DNA of 5,887 nt, taken from contig JAGVLR010000118.1 in NCBI GenBank assembly GCA_020054175.1, forward strand, positions 1 to 5,887, written 5' to 3'. The notes below the pieces were generated by a model that ran no database searches, was not told where the DNA came from, and worked only from the letters and a program-made list of their open reading frames with translations. The first letter of the stretch is position 1. Each line of letters starts with the position of its first letter. The position numbers were made by a program, and so were the translations under genes. Positions 1-5,337 of the stretch are shown piece by piece. This DNA is from Candidatus Dadabacteria bacterium (GTDB lineage: Bacteria; Desulfobacterota_D; UBA1144; Nemesobacterales; UBA2774).

Positions 1-420
1 GAATGGGAAGAGAAGGCGAGGGCGGGGAACGTTAATCTCCGGAGCTGGTACGACATAGATAAAGTCAGGGATACTATCCGGGCCGTTAAAAACGGCGAGA
101 TCGTGGAGATCACAGGGCTTTACAGGAACGAAAACGGGCTTCTCGAAGGTAGCCTCTGCTTCGACCCCGGCGGATGCAGGTATTTCATACTCGAAGGGCT
201 ATTTTCATTCGACGACGAGCTCGCCGGATACGTCGATTTCAAAGTGTTTGTGGATGTCTCTCCGGACGTCGCCCTCGAACAGGCCGAGCCCCGCGACGAA
301 TCGGTTCGTCACATGACCCGTGAAGACTGGCTTATTAAAAAGAGCGCCTTTTTCGACGGCTACCTTTCCTACGCAGCCGAGCACAGGAAGAAAGCCGATT
401 TTCTCCTCAGCCCGGAATAA
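1..420 (+). CDS. Uridine-kinase-like P-loop nucleoside kinase, C-terminal part (5' end outside window)
   Basis: The reading frame is open from the first base and ends at TAA 418-420, giving 139 residues of a longer protein. A GTG at 103 lies inside a continuous conserved stretch and is not the real start. The visible part resembles the C-terminal half of the uridine kinase/phosphoribulokinase family. It has a segment like the family's substrate-side region (WYDIDKV..., ITGLYRNENG), then the strand-turn motif ILEGLFSF at about residues 63-70 (usual form IxEGI). Next comes a hydrophobic strand FKVFVDV and a lid-like RDESVRHMTRED with charged residues. The Walker A loop would lie upstream of the window, so kinase activity is inferred by family resemblance. 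Such enzymes use ATP or GTP to phosphorylate uridine/cytidine or related small substrates in the cytoplasm; the true substrate here is unknown. It converges on the SDR gene with only 3 bases between stop codons. Confidence 0.7.
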   Translation, partial: EWEEKARAGNVNLRSWYDIDKVRDTIRAVKNGEIVEITGLYRNENGLLEGSLCFDPGGCRYFILEGLFSFDDELAGYVDFKVFVDVSPDVALEQAEPRDESVRHMTREDWLIKKSAFFDGYLSYAAEHRKKADFLLSPE

Positions 421-443
421 TCCCTAGGGCTTGAAGCCGGGCT
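409..443. other. Stem-loop across the tail-to-tail gene junction
   Basis: AGCCCGG at 409-415 is the exact complement of CCGGGCT at 437-443. The 21-base loop contains the 8-base palindrome CCCTAGGG (422-429). The structure spans both stop codons of the convergent kinase and SDR genes, so it could form in either transcript. There is no T-tract on either side, so it is not a classical intrinsic terminator. It may slow polymerase or protect 3' ends, or be chance in GC-rich DNA. Confidence 0.3.
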
Positions 444-1206
444 CTGCCTTTCCAAGATAAACCGACATCGCACCCCCCTCGACGAAAATCGTCTGCCCCG
501 TGATATAGGCAGCCTCGTCAGTCGCGAACATCACCGCCGGGGGAACCATGTCTTCCGGTCGTCCGCGCCGGCCTTCAGGTATGCCGCTCGTCATGTAGTC
601 GTCGTATTCCGGATTTGCCGACGCCGAGAGAGGCGTTATCGTCGAGCCCGGGCCGATGCAGTTTACGGTTATGTCGCTTAACGCGAGGTCGACGGCCATA
701 ACCCTCGTCAACTGCATGACAGCGCTTTTGGCGGCGTGATAGGCTATGGATATCGGGTGCATGTCCATCGCTCCCGCGACGGAGCCTATATTTATTATTC
801 TTCCCGGCGTCCCCTGGCTCATCACCTGTTTCGCGAATGACTGCGAGAGGAAAAAGACGCTCTTCAGGTTTATGTCCATCATCTTGTCCCAGCCGTCGGG
901 CGTTACGTCGAAAACCCCCTCGCGCCTCGCGTAGCCTGCGTCGTTGACGAGTATGTCCACCTTGCCGAATTCGCCGAGGGTGAAATCGATAAGCTCCTTG
1001 TGCTTTTCGAGGTCCGAGACGTCCATCGTGAAATACGCCGCCGCGCCGCCCATGGCCTCGGCTTCCTTTACGGTTTCCGCGCACTGGTCCTCGTGAAGCG
1101 CGGAAATTACGACCTTCGCCCCTTCCTTCAGGTATCCGAGAGTTATCGCCTTCCCGATACCAGACGATCCGCCCGTTATTATGGCCACTTTGTCTTTGAG
1201 TCTCAT
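424..1206 (-). CDS. Short-chain dehydrogenase/reductase (classical SDR)
   Basis: This 260-residue protein has the usual length of a classical SDR, an NAD(P)-dependent cytoplasmic oxidoreductase with a Rossmann fold. The cofactor loop TGGSSGIGK is at residues 11-19 and the acidic MDVSD, which packs near the adenine, is at 61-65. The active-site tetrad is complete: N113 (DINLKS), S142 (IGSVAG), Y156 and K160 (YHAAK). The PG motif is near 185-187 and the C-terminal ITGQTIFVEGG near 235-245. The normally invariant NNAG is NDAG here (88-91). No acidic residue follows the second strand (KVVISALHED), so cofactor preference cannot be read. Start 1206 is chosen because the protein then begins MRLKDKVAIITGG, as family members do, with GAGG 8 bases upstream. 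The frame continues back to about 1308, but that adds 34 residues unlike any SDR and has no ribosome binding site. It is divergent from the hydrolase gene. The substrate is unknown. Confidence 0.93.
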   Translation of the reverse strand: MRLKDKVAIITGGSSGIGKAITLGYLKEGAKVVISALHEDQCAETVKEAEAMGGAAAYFTMDVSDLEKHKELIDFTLGEFGKVDILVNDAGYARREGVFDVTPDGWDKMMDINLKSVFFLSQSFAKQVMSQGTPGRIINIGSVAGAMDMHPISIAYHAAKSAVMQLTRVMAVDLALSDITVNCIGPGSTITPLSASANPEYDDYMTSGIPEGRRGRPEDMVPPAVMFATDEAAYITGQTIFVEGGAMSVYLGKAEPGFKP

Positions 1207-1214
1207 TCTGATAA

Positions 1215-1219
1215 CCTCG
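1215..1219 (-). promoter_or_regulatory. Ribosome binding site deciding the SDR start
   Basis: CGAGG on the minus strand lies 8 bases before the ATG at 1206. It supports this start over the in-frame ATG at 1305 and TTG at 1308, which have no purine-rich site upstream. Confidence 0.55.
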
Positions 1220-1258
1220 CTTGTTTGATTTACTGAGGCAGCGCGGAACTTCAAATCC

Positions 1259-1302
1259 GAATTCCCCCGGTGACGAGGTTTTCGGTTGAAGACTGGGAAT
1301 TC
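1259..1302. repeat. Inverted repeat in the SDR-hydrolase divergent region
   Basis: GAATTCCC at 1259-1266 is the exact complement of GGGAATTC at 1295-1302, with a 28-base spacer. It lies between the two divergent genes and downstream of the candidate SDR promoter. It could therefore be a hairpin in the SDR leader or a pair of operator half-sites. Eight bases is short enough for chance. Confidence 0.35.
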
Positions 1303-1318
1303 CATCAAGACGATTCAT

Positions 1319-1348
1319 ACTATAACAGCGCCGGGGGCGGAAGGGCAA
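1319..1348 (-). promoter_or_regulatory. Candidate sigma-70 promoter for the SDR gene
   Basis: On the minus strand TTGCCC (1348-1343, 4 of 6 to TTGACA) is followed after 18 bases by TATAGT (1324-1319, 5 of 6 to TATAAT). Transcription would begin near 1312, giving a leader of about 105 bases that includes the GAATTCCC inverted repeat. The assignment rests on motif match alone. I found no convincing promoter for the divergent hydrolase gene. Confidence 0.35.
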
Positions 1349-1393
1349 ATCGCCTGATAGAAACAGTGCCGAGCGCACAATCATAATCGAAAC

Positions 1394-1400
1394 GGAGGAG
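1394..1400 (+). promoter_or_regulatory. Strong ribosome binding site for the hydrolase GTG start
   Basis: GGAGGAG lies 5 bases before the GTG at 1406. It is a near-ideal Shine-Dalgarno sequence, and it supports the non-ATG start. Confidence 0.7.
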
Positions 1401-1405
1401 CCGTC

Positions 1406-2236
1406 GTGAAAGCTGAATCCATAAATCTTCTGGGTTTTGAAATCTTCGTCAGGCACAGGATAAAAGAGGGCGGCGGAACTCCGGTACTTTTCATACACGG
1501 CCTCGGCGAATCGGGCAGGTGCTTTTTCGATGCGTTCGGCCTCCTGCCGGGCCGCTCGCTTATCGTGCCGGACCTCCTCGGCTTCGGGAAGAGCCAGAAA
1601 GTAGAGACCGATACCGATACGAATTACTCCCTTCCCAGACAGGTCGAGATTCTGAACGCCCTTGTCGAATATTTCGGTCTCGACGCGCTCACTATCGTCG
1701 GCCATTCGTACGGCGGGGTCGTAGGGACCTACATGTGCATGAACGACAGTGCCGGAATAATTAAAAAACTCGTCAACGCCGAAGGCTGCATAGCCCGGGA
1801 TACGCTTGTCGAATCTTCAAACGCCATGAATGCGCTCAAGACGTGCGGGTACGATATGGCCGAGTTCGGAAAGTGGCTCTTCGAGGGGGGATTCAAGAAG
1901 CGCGCTCTCGAGGATTTCGAAAGCGCATCGACAATAAAATATTATGATTCGGTCATCGAATGCGATCCGGCGGCATTCGCCAGAACGTCGATGGAGCTCG
2001 TCGGCAGGGCAGAGGGCGAAGACAAGGACGGGAACAACGAAATATCCGAGGCCTACCGCGATCTTAAGGTCCGGCGGGTCTACTGCGCCGGGGCGCGGGC
2101 CGTAATTAATTCGACCAAGAGATACATTACGGCGAACGGGCTCGATCTCAGGGAATTCAGCGCGGTTTCTCACTGGATTATGCTCGATAACAGGGAAGAA
2201 TTCTATGCATTCGTAGACGGTTATCTTAGATCGTAG
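1406..2236 (+). CDS. Alpha/beta-fold hydrolase
   Basis: This 276-residue protein has a normal length for a single-domain alpha/beta hydrolase. A central strand ending in the oxyanion-hole motif HGLG (31-34) is followed by the conserved strand-turn PDLLGFGKS (55-63). The nucleophile elbow is GHSYGG with Ser101. Residues about 128-215 form the usual variable cap. The catalytic histidine is H256 in SHWIMLDN, matching the family pattern GHxPxxE/D. The late strand RRVYCAGARAVIN (223-235) lacks the aspartate usually found after it (GxxD). E126 in LVNAEGC, after the preceding strand, is the likely replacement acid, as in relatives with a V-E-G pattern. No signal peptide is visible, so it is probably cytoplasmic. 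Such enzymes cleave esters, lactones or C-C bonds; the substrate cannot be read here. It is divergent from the SDR and separated from ispH by 114 bases, so an operon is possible but not shown. Confidence 0.9.
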   Translation: MKAESINLLGFEIFVRHRIKEGGGTPVLFIHGLGESGRCFFDAFGLLPGRSLIVPDLLGFGKSQKVETDTDTNYSLPRQVEILNALVEYFGLDALTIVGHSYGGVVGTYMCMNDSAGIIKKLVNAEGCIARDTLVESSNAMNALKTCGYDMAEFGKWLFEGGFKKRALEDFESASTIKYYDSVIECDPAAFARTSMELVGRAEGEDKDGNNEISEAYRDLKVRRVYCAGARAVINSTKRYITANGLDLREFSAVSHWIMLDNREEFYAFVDGYLRS

Positions 2237-2339
2237 CCATTTTCCGGCACATTTATTCAGGGGCTTATTCCGATTCAAGAACAGGCTTCGACGGCATAGG
2301 GGGCTTATGAACCGCCGCCGAAACATGTATTATTATGGC

Positions 2340-2344
2340 AGGAG
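2340..2344 (+). promoter_or_regulatory. Ribosome binding site of ispH
   Basis: AGGAG lies 6 bases before the ATG at 2351. It overlaps a four-codon reading frame (ATG at 2335, stop at 2347-2349) that is probably meaningless. Confidence 0.6.
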
Positions 2345-2350
2345 AATAGT

Positions 2351-3298
2351 ATGCGTGTAATAGTAGCCAAGCCGAGGGGATTCTGCGCCGGGGTAGACCG
2401 CGCCATAGAGATGGTAGAGCGCGCGCTCGAAACCTACGGGCCGCCGATATACGTCCGCCACGCGATAGTGCACAACAAGCGCGTCGTCGAAACCCTCAAG
2501 CAAAAAGGGGTAAAATTCGTCGAAGATCTCGACGAGATAAGCGACAAGGGCGCGAAGGTTATTTTCAGCGCGCACGGCGTGAGCCCCGCCGTATGGAACG
2601 AAGCCCTGGATGGCGGGCTCGAAGTGGTCGACGCGGTATGCCCGCTCGTGACGAAGGTGCATAACGAAGTCAGAAACTACGCCGACCTCGGCTATACCAT
2701 AATCATGATAGGTCACAGGAACCATGTCGAGGTCATAGGCACGAGCGGCGAAGCGCCGGACCAGGTTGTAGTCGTGGAGTCCGTCGAAGAGGCCGAGAGT
2801 CTCCAGCTCAGAGATCCCGACAAGGTTGCCTATGTTACACAGACCACGCTCAGCGTCGACGATACAAGGGAGATACTCGAGGCCTTGAAGAGAAGGTTCC
2901 CGATGATCGTGAGCCCGTCCAAGCTCGACATATGCTACGCCACGCAGAACAGGCAGGATGCCGTCAAGGCGCTCGCAAAACAGGCGGACATCATATTCAT
3001 CATGGGGTCTCCGGAGAGCTCTAACTCGAACCGTCTCGTCGAAGTCGCGAAGGCAAACGGCGTCAGGGACGCTTATCTTATCGAGGGAGCCGACAACCTC
3101 GATAGAACCATGTTCAGGGAGGGTATGGTCGTAGGACTGAGCTCGGGCGCTTCCACCCCGGAGACGGTCGTCCTGGAAGTCATAGCGCGGCTTCGCGAAT
3201 TCGGCGCACGGGACGTAGAGGAGCTCGACGGCAAGGAAGAGCACACCAGATTCCCCTTCCCCGATGCCATACAGTTCAAAACCGCGTCGAATAACTGA
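2351..3298 (+). CDS. ispH: 4-hydroxy-3-methylbut-2-enyl diphosphate reductase
   Basis: IspH catalyses the last step of the MEP pathway. It reductively dehydrates HMBPP to a mixture of isopentenyl and dimethylallyl diphosphate in the cytoplasm, using a [4Fe-4S] cluster and low-potential electrons. The 315 residues match the usual length of about 310-330. All three cluster cysteines are present: C12 (PRGFCAGVDRA), C97 (AVCPLVTKVH) and C195 (DICYATQNRQ). Substrate-binding residues are also visible: H41 (AIVHN), H75 (FSAHGVSP), H125 and E127 (GHRNHVEVIGT), the TQTTLSVDDT stretch (163-172), the SSNSNRL serine/asparagine cluster (223-229), and SSGASTPE (264-271). The protein ends with the common FPFPDAIQF-like tail. 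The start MRVIVAKPRGFCAGV is typical and has a good ribosome binding site. The neighbours are not isoprenoid genes, so it probably has its own promoter in the 114-base gap, although I could not identify one. Known alias: lytB. Confidence 0.98.
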   Translation: MRVIVAKPRGFCAGVDRAIEMVERALETYGPPIYVRHAIVHNKRVVETLKQKGVKFVEDLDEISDKGAKVIFSAHGVSPAVWNEALDGGLEVVDAVCPLVTKVHNEVRNYADLGYTIIMIGHRNHVEVIGTSGEAPDQVVVVESVEEAESLQLRDPDKVAYVTQTTLSVDDTREILEALKRRFPMIVSPSKLDICYATQNRQDAVKALAKQADIIFIMGSPESSNSNRLVEVAKANGVRDAYLIEGADNLDRTMFREGMVVGLSSGASTPETVVLEVIARLREFGARDVEELDGKEEHTRFPFPDAIQFKTASNN

Positions 3299-3301
3299 CA
3301 G

Positions 3302-3322
3302 CGGATTTTTCCGGTTTATTTT
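3302..3322 (+). terminator. Weak candidate terminator of ispH
   Basis: CGGA (3302-3305) pairs with TCCG (3310-3313) around TTTT and is followed by the T-rich GTTTATTTT. The stem is only 4-5 bp, so confidence is low. The rest of the 78-base gap to the convergent sigma gene holds another tiny hairpin, CCGG-CCC-CCGG (3357-3367), that could serve the opposite strand. Confidence 0.2.
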
Positions 3323-3376
3323 CGTGGAGTGTGAGGGAGCCGATTTGAGTAGAATACCGGCCCCCGGATTATACGC

Positions 3377-4486
3377 TTAGTTTAGAAGGCCTTTCAGGAC
3401 GCGGCCATGCTCCGAGCCTGCGAGTTTCGTAAGCGCTTCCTTCTCTATCTGCCTGACGCGCTCGCGGCTGAGTCCGTACTTGCCCGCGATCTGGTCGAGC
3501 TTGTGGTCTTCGTCGTAGTCTATACCGAACCTCATCTTTATAATGTCCCTTTCACGCTCCGAGAGAAACCCGAGAGAGCTCCTGACCTCTTCCGTGATGG
3601 ACCTCGTCGTCATGAAGTATTCGGGCATCTTCGCTTCGGGGTCCGCCGTGACGTCGAGATAGGTTTTCGAATCCTCGTCTCCCGGGGCGAATTCGAGCGG
3701 TATGACCAGGTCGTTTCCCCTGAGAATGGCGCTGACTGCGTCCGTCGGGAGCCCCGTGGCTTCGGCTATCTGTTCCGGATGTGGACGCTCGACGCCGTCG
3801 TGCTCAAGGCGCGTCTTGGCCTTATACACCTTGGATGAAAGCTCCTGAAGGTAAACGGGTATCGGGATGATGTGTGTCTGCTCCATTACCGCCCGCGATA
3901 AAGACTGATTAATCCACCAGGATGCGTATGTAGAAAACTTGAAGCCCTTAGTGTGGTCGAATTTCTTCACGGCCTTCATGAGGCCGATATTGCCTTCCTG
4001 TATAAGGTCGGTGAGGGGAAGCCCTCTTCCCGTGAACCTGTTGGCAAGCTCGATTACGAGCCGGAGGTTAGACTTTATAAATATATCCTGAACGTGCCTC
4101 GACATGGAGTTGTAAGAGGTATGAAGCGCTTCGAGCGTTTCCGGGCTCCTCGTTTCGCCCCGCTTTCCGCGCCGCCCGGGGTTAAGGAGCTTATGCATCT
4201 TTTCCGCACCCGCCTCTGCGGCCTTTATCTTCGCCGCGAGTACGGCTTCGCCACGCCTCGTGAGCAGGGTTTCCTTGTTGAGATCGGAGAAATAGGCGAA
4301 AAGGAGCCTGTAGTTCCTGTCCGCCGCTTCGCCTCCTCGCCCGGAGCCCTCGTCTCTGCTTTCGTCCTCGGAAAGCTCATCTTCCTCGGCGTCCGTTTCG
4401 AAGTCGCCGGAAAGCTCTTCCTCTTCGAGCGAGTGGTCGATAGCCCTTTCCCCTTCCTCAAGGTAAGAATATTGTCTCAGCTTCAT
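3377..4486 (-). CDS. Sigma-70 family RNA polymerase sigma factor (group 2 / RpoD-like)
   Basis: This 369-residue sigma factor directs RNA polymerase to promoters. Residues 10-50 are a strongly acidic stretch in place of a full region 1.1. Region 1.2 spans about 57-101 (DRNYRLLFAYFSDL...). Region 2 runs about 137-215 with LIQEGNIGLMKAVKKFD (161-177) and the melting aromatics F184, Y187, W190 and W191. Region 3 spans about 216-300 with the finger segment APGDEDS. Region 4 (about 305-357) contains LSERERDIIKMRFGI and the helix-turn-helix YGLSRERVRQIEKEAL, whose -35-reading R341, E342, R343, R345 and Q346 match E. coli RpoD. Region 2.4/3.0 is unusual: WWINQSLSR and THIIPIPVY stand where RpoD has WWIRQAITR and ARTIRIPVH. 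The length is well below RpoD (about 600), so an alternative, RpoS-like role is likely, though a primary factor cannot be excluded. ATG 4486 has a modest AGGG 7 bases upstream. It lies 99 bases downstream of marR in the same direction and shares its operator-like boxes. Confidence 0.93.
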   Translation of the reverse strand: MKLRQYSYLEEGERAIDHSLEEEELSGDFETDAEEDELSEDESRDEGSGRGGEAADRNYRLLFAYFSDLNKETLLTRRGEAVLAAKIKAAEAGAEKMHKLLNPGRRGKRGETRSPETLEALHTSYNSMSRHVQDIFIKSNLRLVIELANRFTGRGLPLTDLIQEGNIGLMKAVKKFDHTKGFKFSTYASWWINQSLSRAVMEQTHIIPIPVYLQELSSKVYKAKTRLEHDGVERPHPEQIAEATGLPTDAVSAILRGNDLVIPLEFAPGDEDSKTYLDVTADPEAKMPEYFMTTRSITEEVRSSLGFLSERERDIIKMRFGIDYDEDHKLDQIAGKYGLSRERVRQIEKEALTKLAGSEHGRVLKGLLN

Positions 4487-4517
4487 GACACGCCCTGAAA
4501 TTGTTGGTTTACAATCA

Positions 4518-4530
4518 TTAGTATACCTAA
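4518..4530. promoter_or_regulatory. MarR-type box 1 in the sigma gene promoter
   Basis: TTAGT-ATA-CCTAA fits the box TTAGG-N3-CCTAA with one mismatch. On the minus strand it reads TTAGG-TAT-ACTAA and includes the candidate -10 TATACT. A bound dimer would cover the -10. Its centre is 16 bases from the next box. Confidence 0.5.
4520..4525 (-). promoter_or_regulatory. Candidate -10 element of the sigma gene promoter
   Basis: On the minus strand TATACT (5 of 6 to TATAAT) sits about 34 bases before the ATG. It predicts a start near 4513 and a leader of about 26 bases. No good -35 is found at 16-18 bases; the region there is the 21-base palindrome. An A/T tract at 4557-4569 lies where an UP element would be. 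The poor -35 may mean an activated promoter or one read by another sigma factor. Confidence 0.4.
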
Positions 4531-4550
4531 TATTTAGGAATCCTAAATAT
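4530..4550. promoter_or_regulatory. Perfect 21-base palindrome with MarR-type box 2
   Basis: The arm ATATTTAGGA (4530-4539) is mirrored exactly at 4541-4550 around a single A. Its core, TTAGG-AAT-CCTAA (4534-4546), is a perfect match to the box found before marR. It overlaps the spacer and -35 zone of the sigma gene promoter. Length, perfection and position make it a strong operator candidate for a dimeric winged-helix regulator. Confidence 0.65.
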
Positions 4551-4566
4551 AACGGATAAAAATTTT

Positions 4567-4588
4567 TTTGGGAATTATTTGGGAATTA
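4567..4588. repeat. Tandem duplication of an 11-base unit
   Basis: TTTGGGAATTA occurs twice head to tail with no mismatch (4567-4577 and 4578-4588). The second copy includes the marR stop codon. The unit is close to one helical turn and lies just upstream of the sigma gene promoter. It may be polymerase slippage in AT-rich DNA, or spaced half-sites for a protein. Confidence 0.6.
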
Positions 4589-5203
4589 ATTGTAGGTTTT
4601 TTTATGGTGAGGACATTCTTTGCAGGTGTCCTCTTCGCTCAGCATTATATGAAGGTTTTCGCAGTAATGGGGCTTCAAATTGCCGCGGTTACTGTCCTTT
4701 TTGAAGAAACAGCAGTCGGTGCATATGTCCGAGGATGATATCAGGCCCTTTTCCATCAGCTTTTCGGCTATGTTGACGAGAAGCCTTTCGAGCATTATCT
4801 GCTCCTCGGGGGAAAACGAGGCTATAATCTCCTCGATTTCGTTCCCTATGTTCTCGACCTCTCCCGCGACGCGCGCTCCTTCCGGGGTCAGGGAGAGATG
4901 CACTCTCCGCCTGTCGTCCGGGTCGCGGCTCCTCATTATGAGGCCCTTTTTTTCGAGGGAGTCTATCACACCGCTGGCTGTCGCCGGAGTGCAGGTTAGA
5001 TACTTCGCCATGTTGCCTATGGTTATGGCGTCGCGCCTGGTGTAGTTGATGAAGAGGAGGGATTTAACCTGTGCGGGCGTCAGATGTTCGAGCCTGCTCT
5101 TGTCCCAGAACATCCCTTTTACGGCCTGACCGATGTGAAAGAGGGTACGTGCTATCTGTCCCCCAATGTTCTTCTGTCTGTATACAGGGTCGAATATCGA
5201 CAT
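4586..5203 (-). CDS. MarR-family transcriptional regulator with cysteine-rich C-terminal extension
   Basis: This 205-residue protein is about 50 longer than a standard MarR regulator. Helices for dimerisation occupy about 10-50. The winged helix-turn-helix spans about 58-106: MAKYLTCTPATASGVIDSLEKKGLI is the helix-turn-helix and RSRDPDDRRRVHLSLTPEG the wing with the typical D-x-R-R. C-terminal dimer helices run about 110-153. The extra tail (157-205) carries C161, C164, C165, H179, C181, C194, C197, H199 and H200, in the pattern CxxCC ... PHYC ... CxxC. This suggests zinc, iron-sulfur or thiol chemistry; I recall similar C-x2-C ... PHHC ... CPEH tails on other MarR proteins, unverified. C71 lies in the DNA-binding domain. 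ATG 5203 has AGAGG 3 bases upstream. MarR proteins usually repress their own gene, and matching boxes lie before marR and before the downstream sigma gene. Confidence 0.92.
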   Translation of the reverse strand: MSIFDPVYRQKNIGGQIARTLFHIGQAVKGMFWDKSRLEHLTPAQVKSLLFINYTRRDAITIGNMAKYLTCTPATASGVIDSLEKKGLIMRSRDPDDRRRVHLSLTPEGARVAGEVENIGNEIEEIIASFSPEEQIMLERLLVNIAEKLMEKGLISSSDICTDCCFFKKDSNRGNLKPHYCENLHIMLSEEDTCKECPHHKKTYN

Positions 5204-5220
5204 CAGCCTCTACCGTTTTG

Positions 5221-5253
5221 TTAAGGTATCTCCCGGAAATTAGGATACCTAAA
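5221..5253. promoter_or_regulatory. Candidate MarR operator upstream of marR
   Basis: TTAGG-ATA-CCTAA (5240-5252) is a perfect copy of the box seen before the sigma gene. A wider inverted repeat also exists: TTAAGGTATC (5221-5230) against GATACCTAAA (5244-5253), 9 of 10 paired, with a 13-base spacer. The right arm overlaps the candidate -10 and the left arm lies in the leader, a layout suited to autorepression. Confidence 0.6.
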
Positions 5254-5269
5254 CTTTTTTAAAATTCAC
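5242..5269 (-). promoter_or_regulatory. Candidate marR promoter
   Basis: On the minus strand GTGAAT (5269-5264, weak, 3 of 6) is followed after 16 bases by TATCCT (5247-5242, 4 of 6). Transcription would start near 5235 with a leader of about 31 bases. The -10 sits inside the TTAGG-N3-CCTAA box in the same register as TATACT does in the sigma gene promoter, which is the best support for both. Confidence 0.35.
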
Positions 5270-5337
5270 GACGGCTCTATATGCGGGGGGCCGTTTTTCG
5301 GATTGACAGTGTTTTTAGGCCGATGCCGGGGGCTTTC

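Noticed and set aside
1207..1308. N-terminal extension of the SDR by 34 residues
   Set aside because: The added residues resemble no SDR N-terminus, and the upstream starts lack a ribosome binding site, whereas GAGG precedes the ATG at 1206.
575..1705. Long open frame on the minus strand (376 codons)
   Set aside because: It overlaps both the SDR and the hydrolase in other frames. Its translation is arginine-rich and low in family-like motifs, as expected from the shadow of GC-rich genes.
2328..2336. TATTATTAT as a -10 element of ispH
   Set aside because: It would start the transcript at about the ribosome binding site, leaving almost no leader, and no -35 is placed correctly.
2335..2349. 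Four-codon reading frame just before ispH
   Set aside because: It is too short and overlaps the ispH ribosome binding site; it is most likely coincidental, with no attenuator structure around it.
2333..3244. Long open frame opposite ispH (303 codons, minus strand)
   Set aside because: It lies entirely antisense to a clearly conserved ispH and shows no recognisable domain or ribosome binding site.
3299..3376. Small RNA or strong bidirectional terminator between ispH and the sigma gene
   Set aside because: Only 4-base stems with weak T-tracts are present; there is nothing long enough to call an RNA gene.
3953..4498. Open frame on the plus strand opposite the sigma factor gene
   Set aside because: It is antisense to conserved sigma regions 1-2, and its composition looks like a shadow frame.
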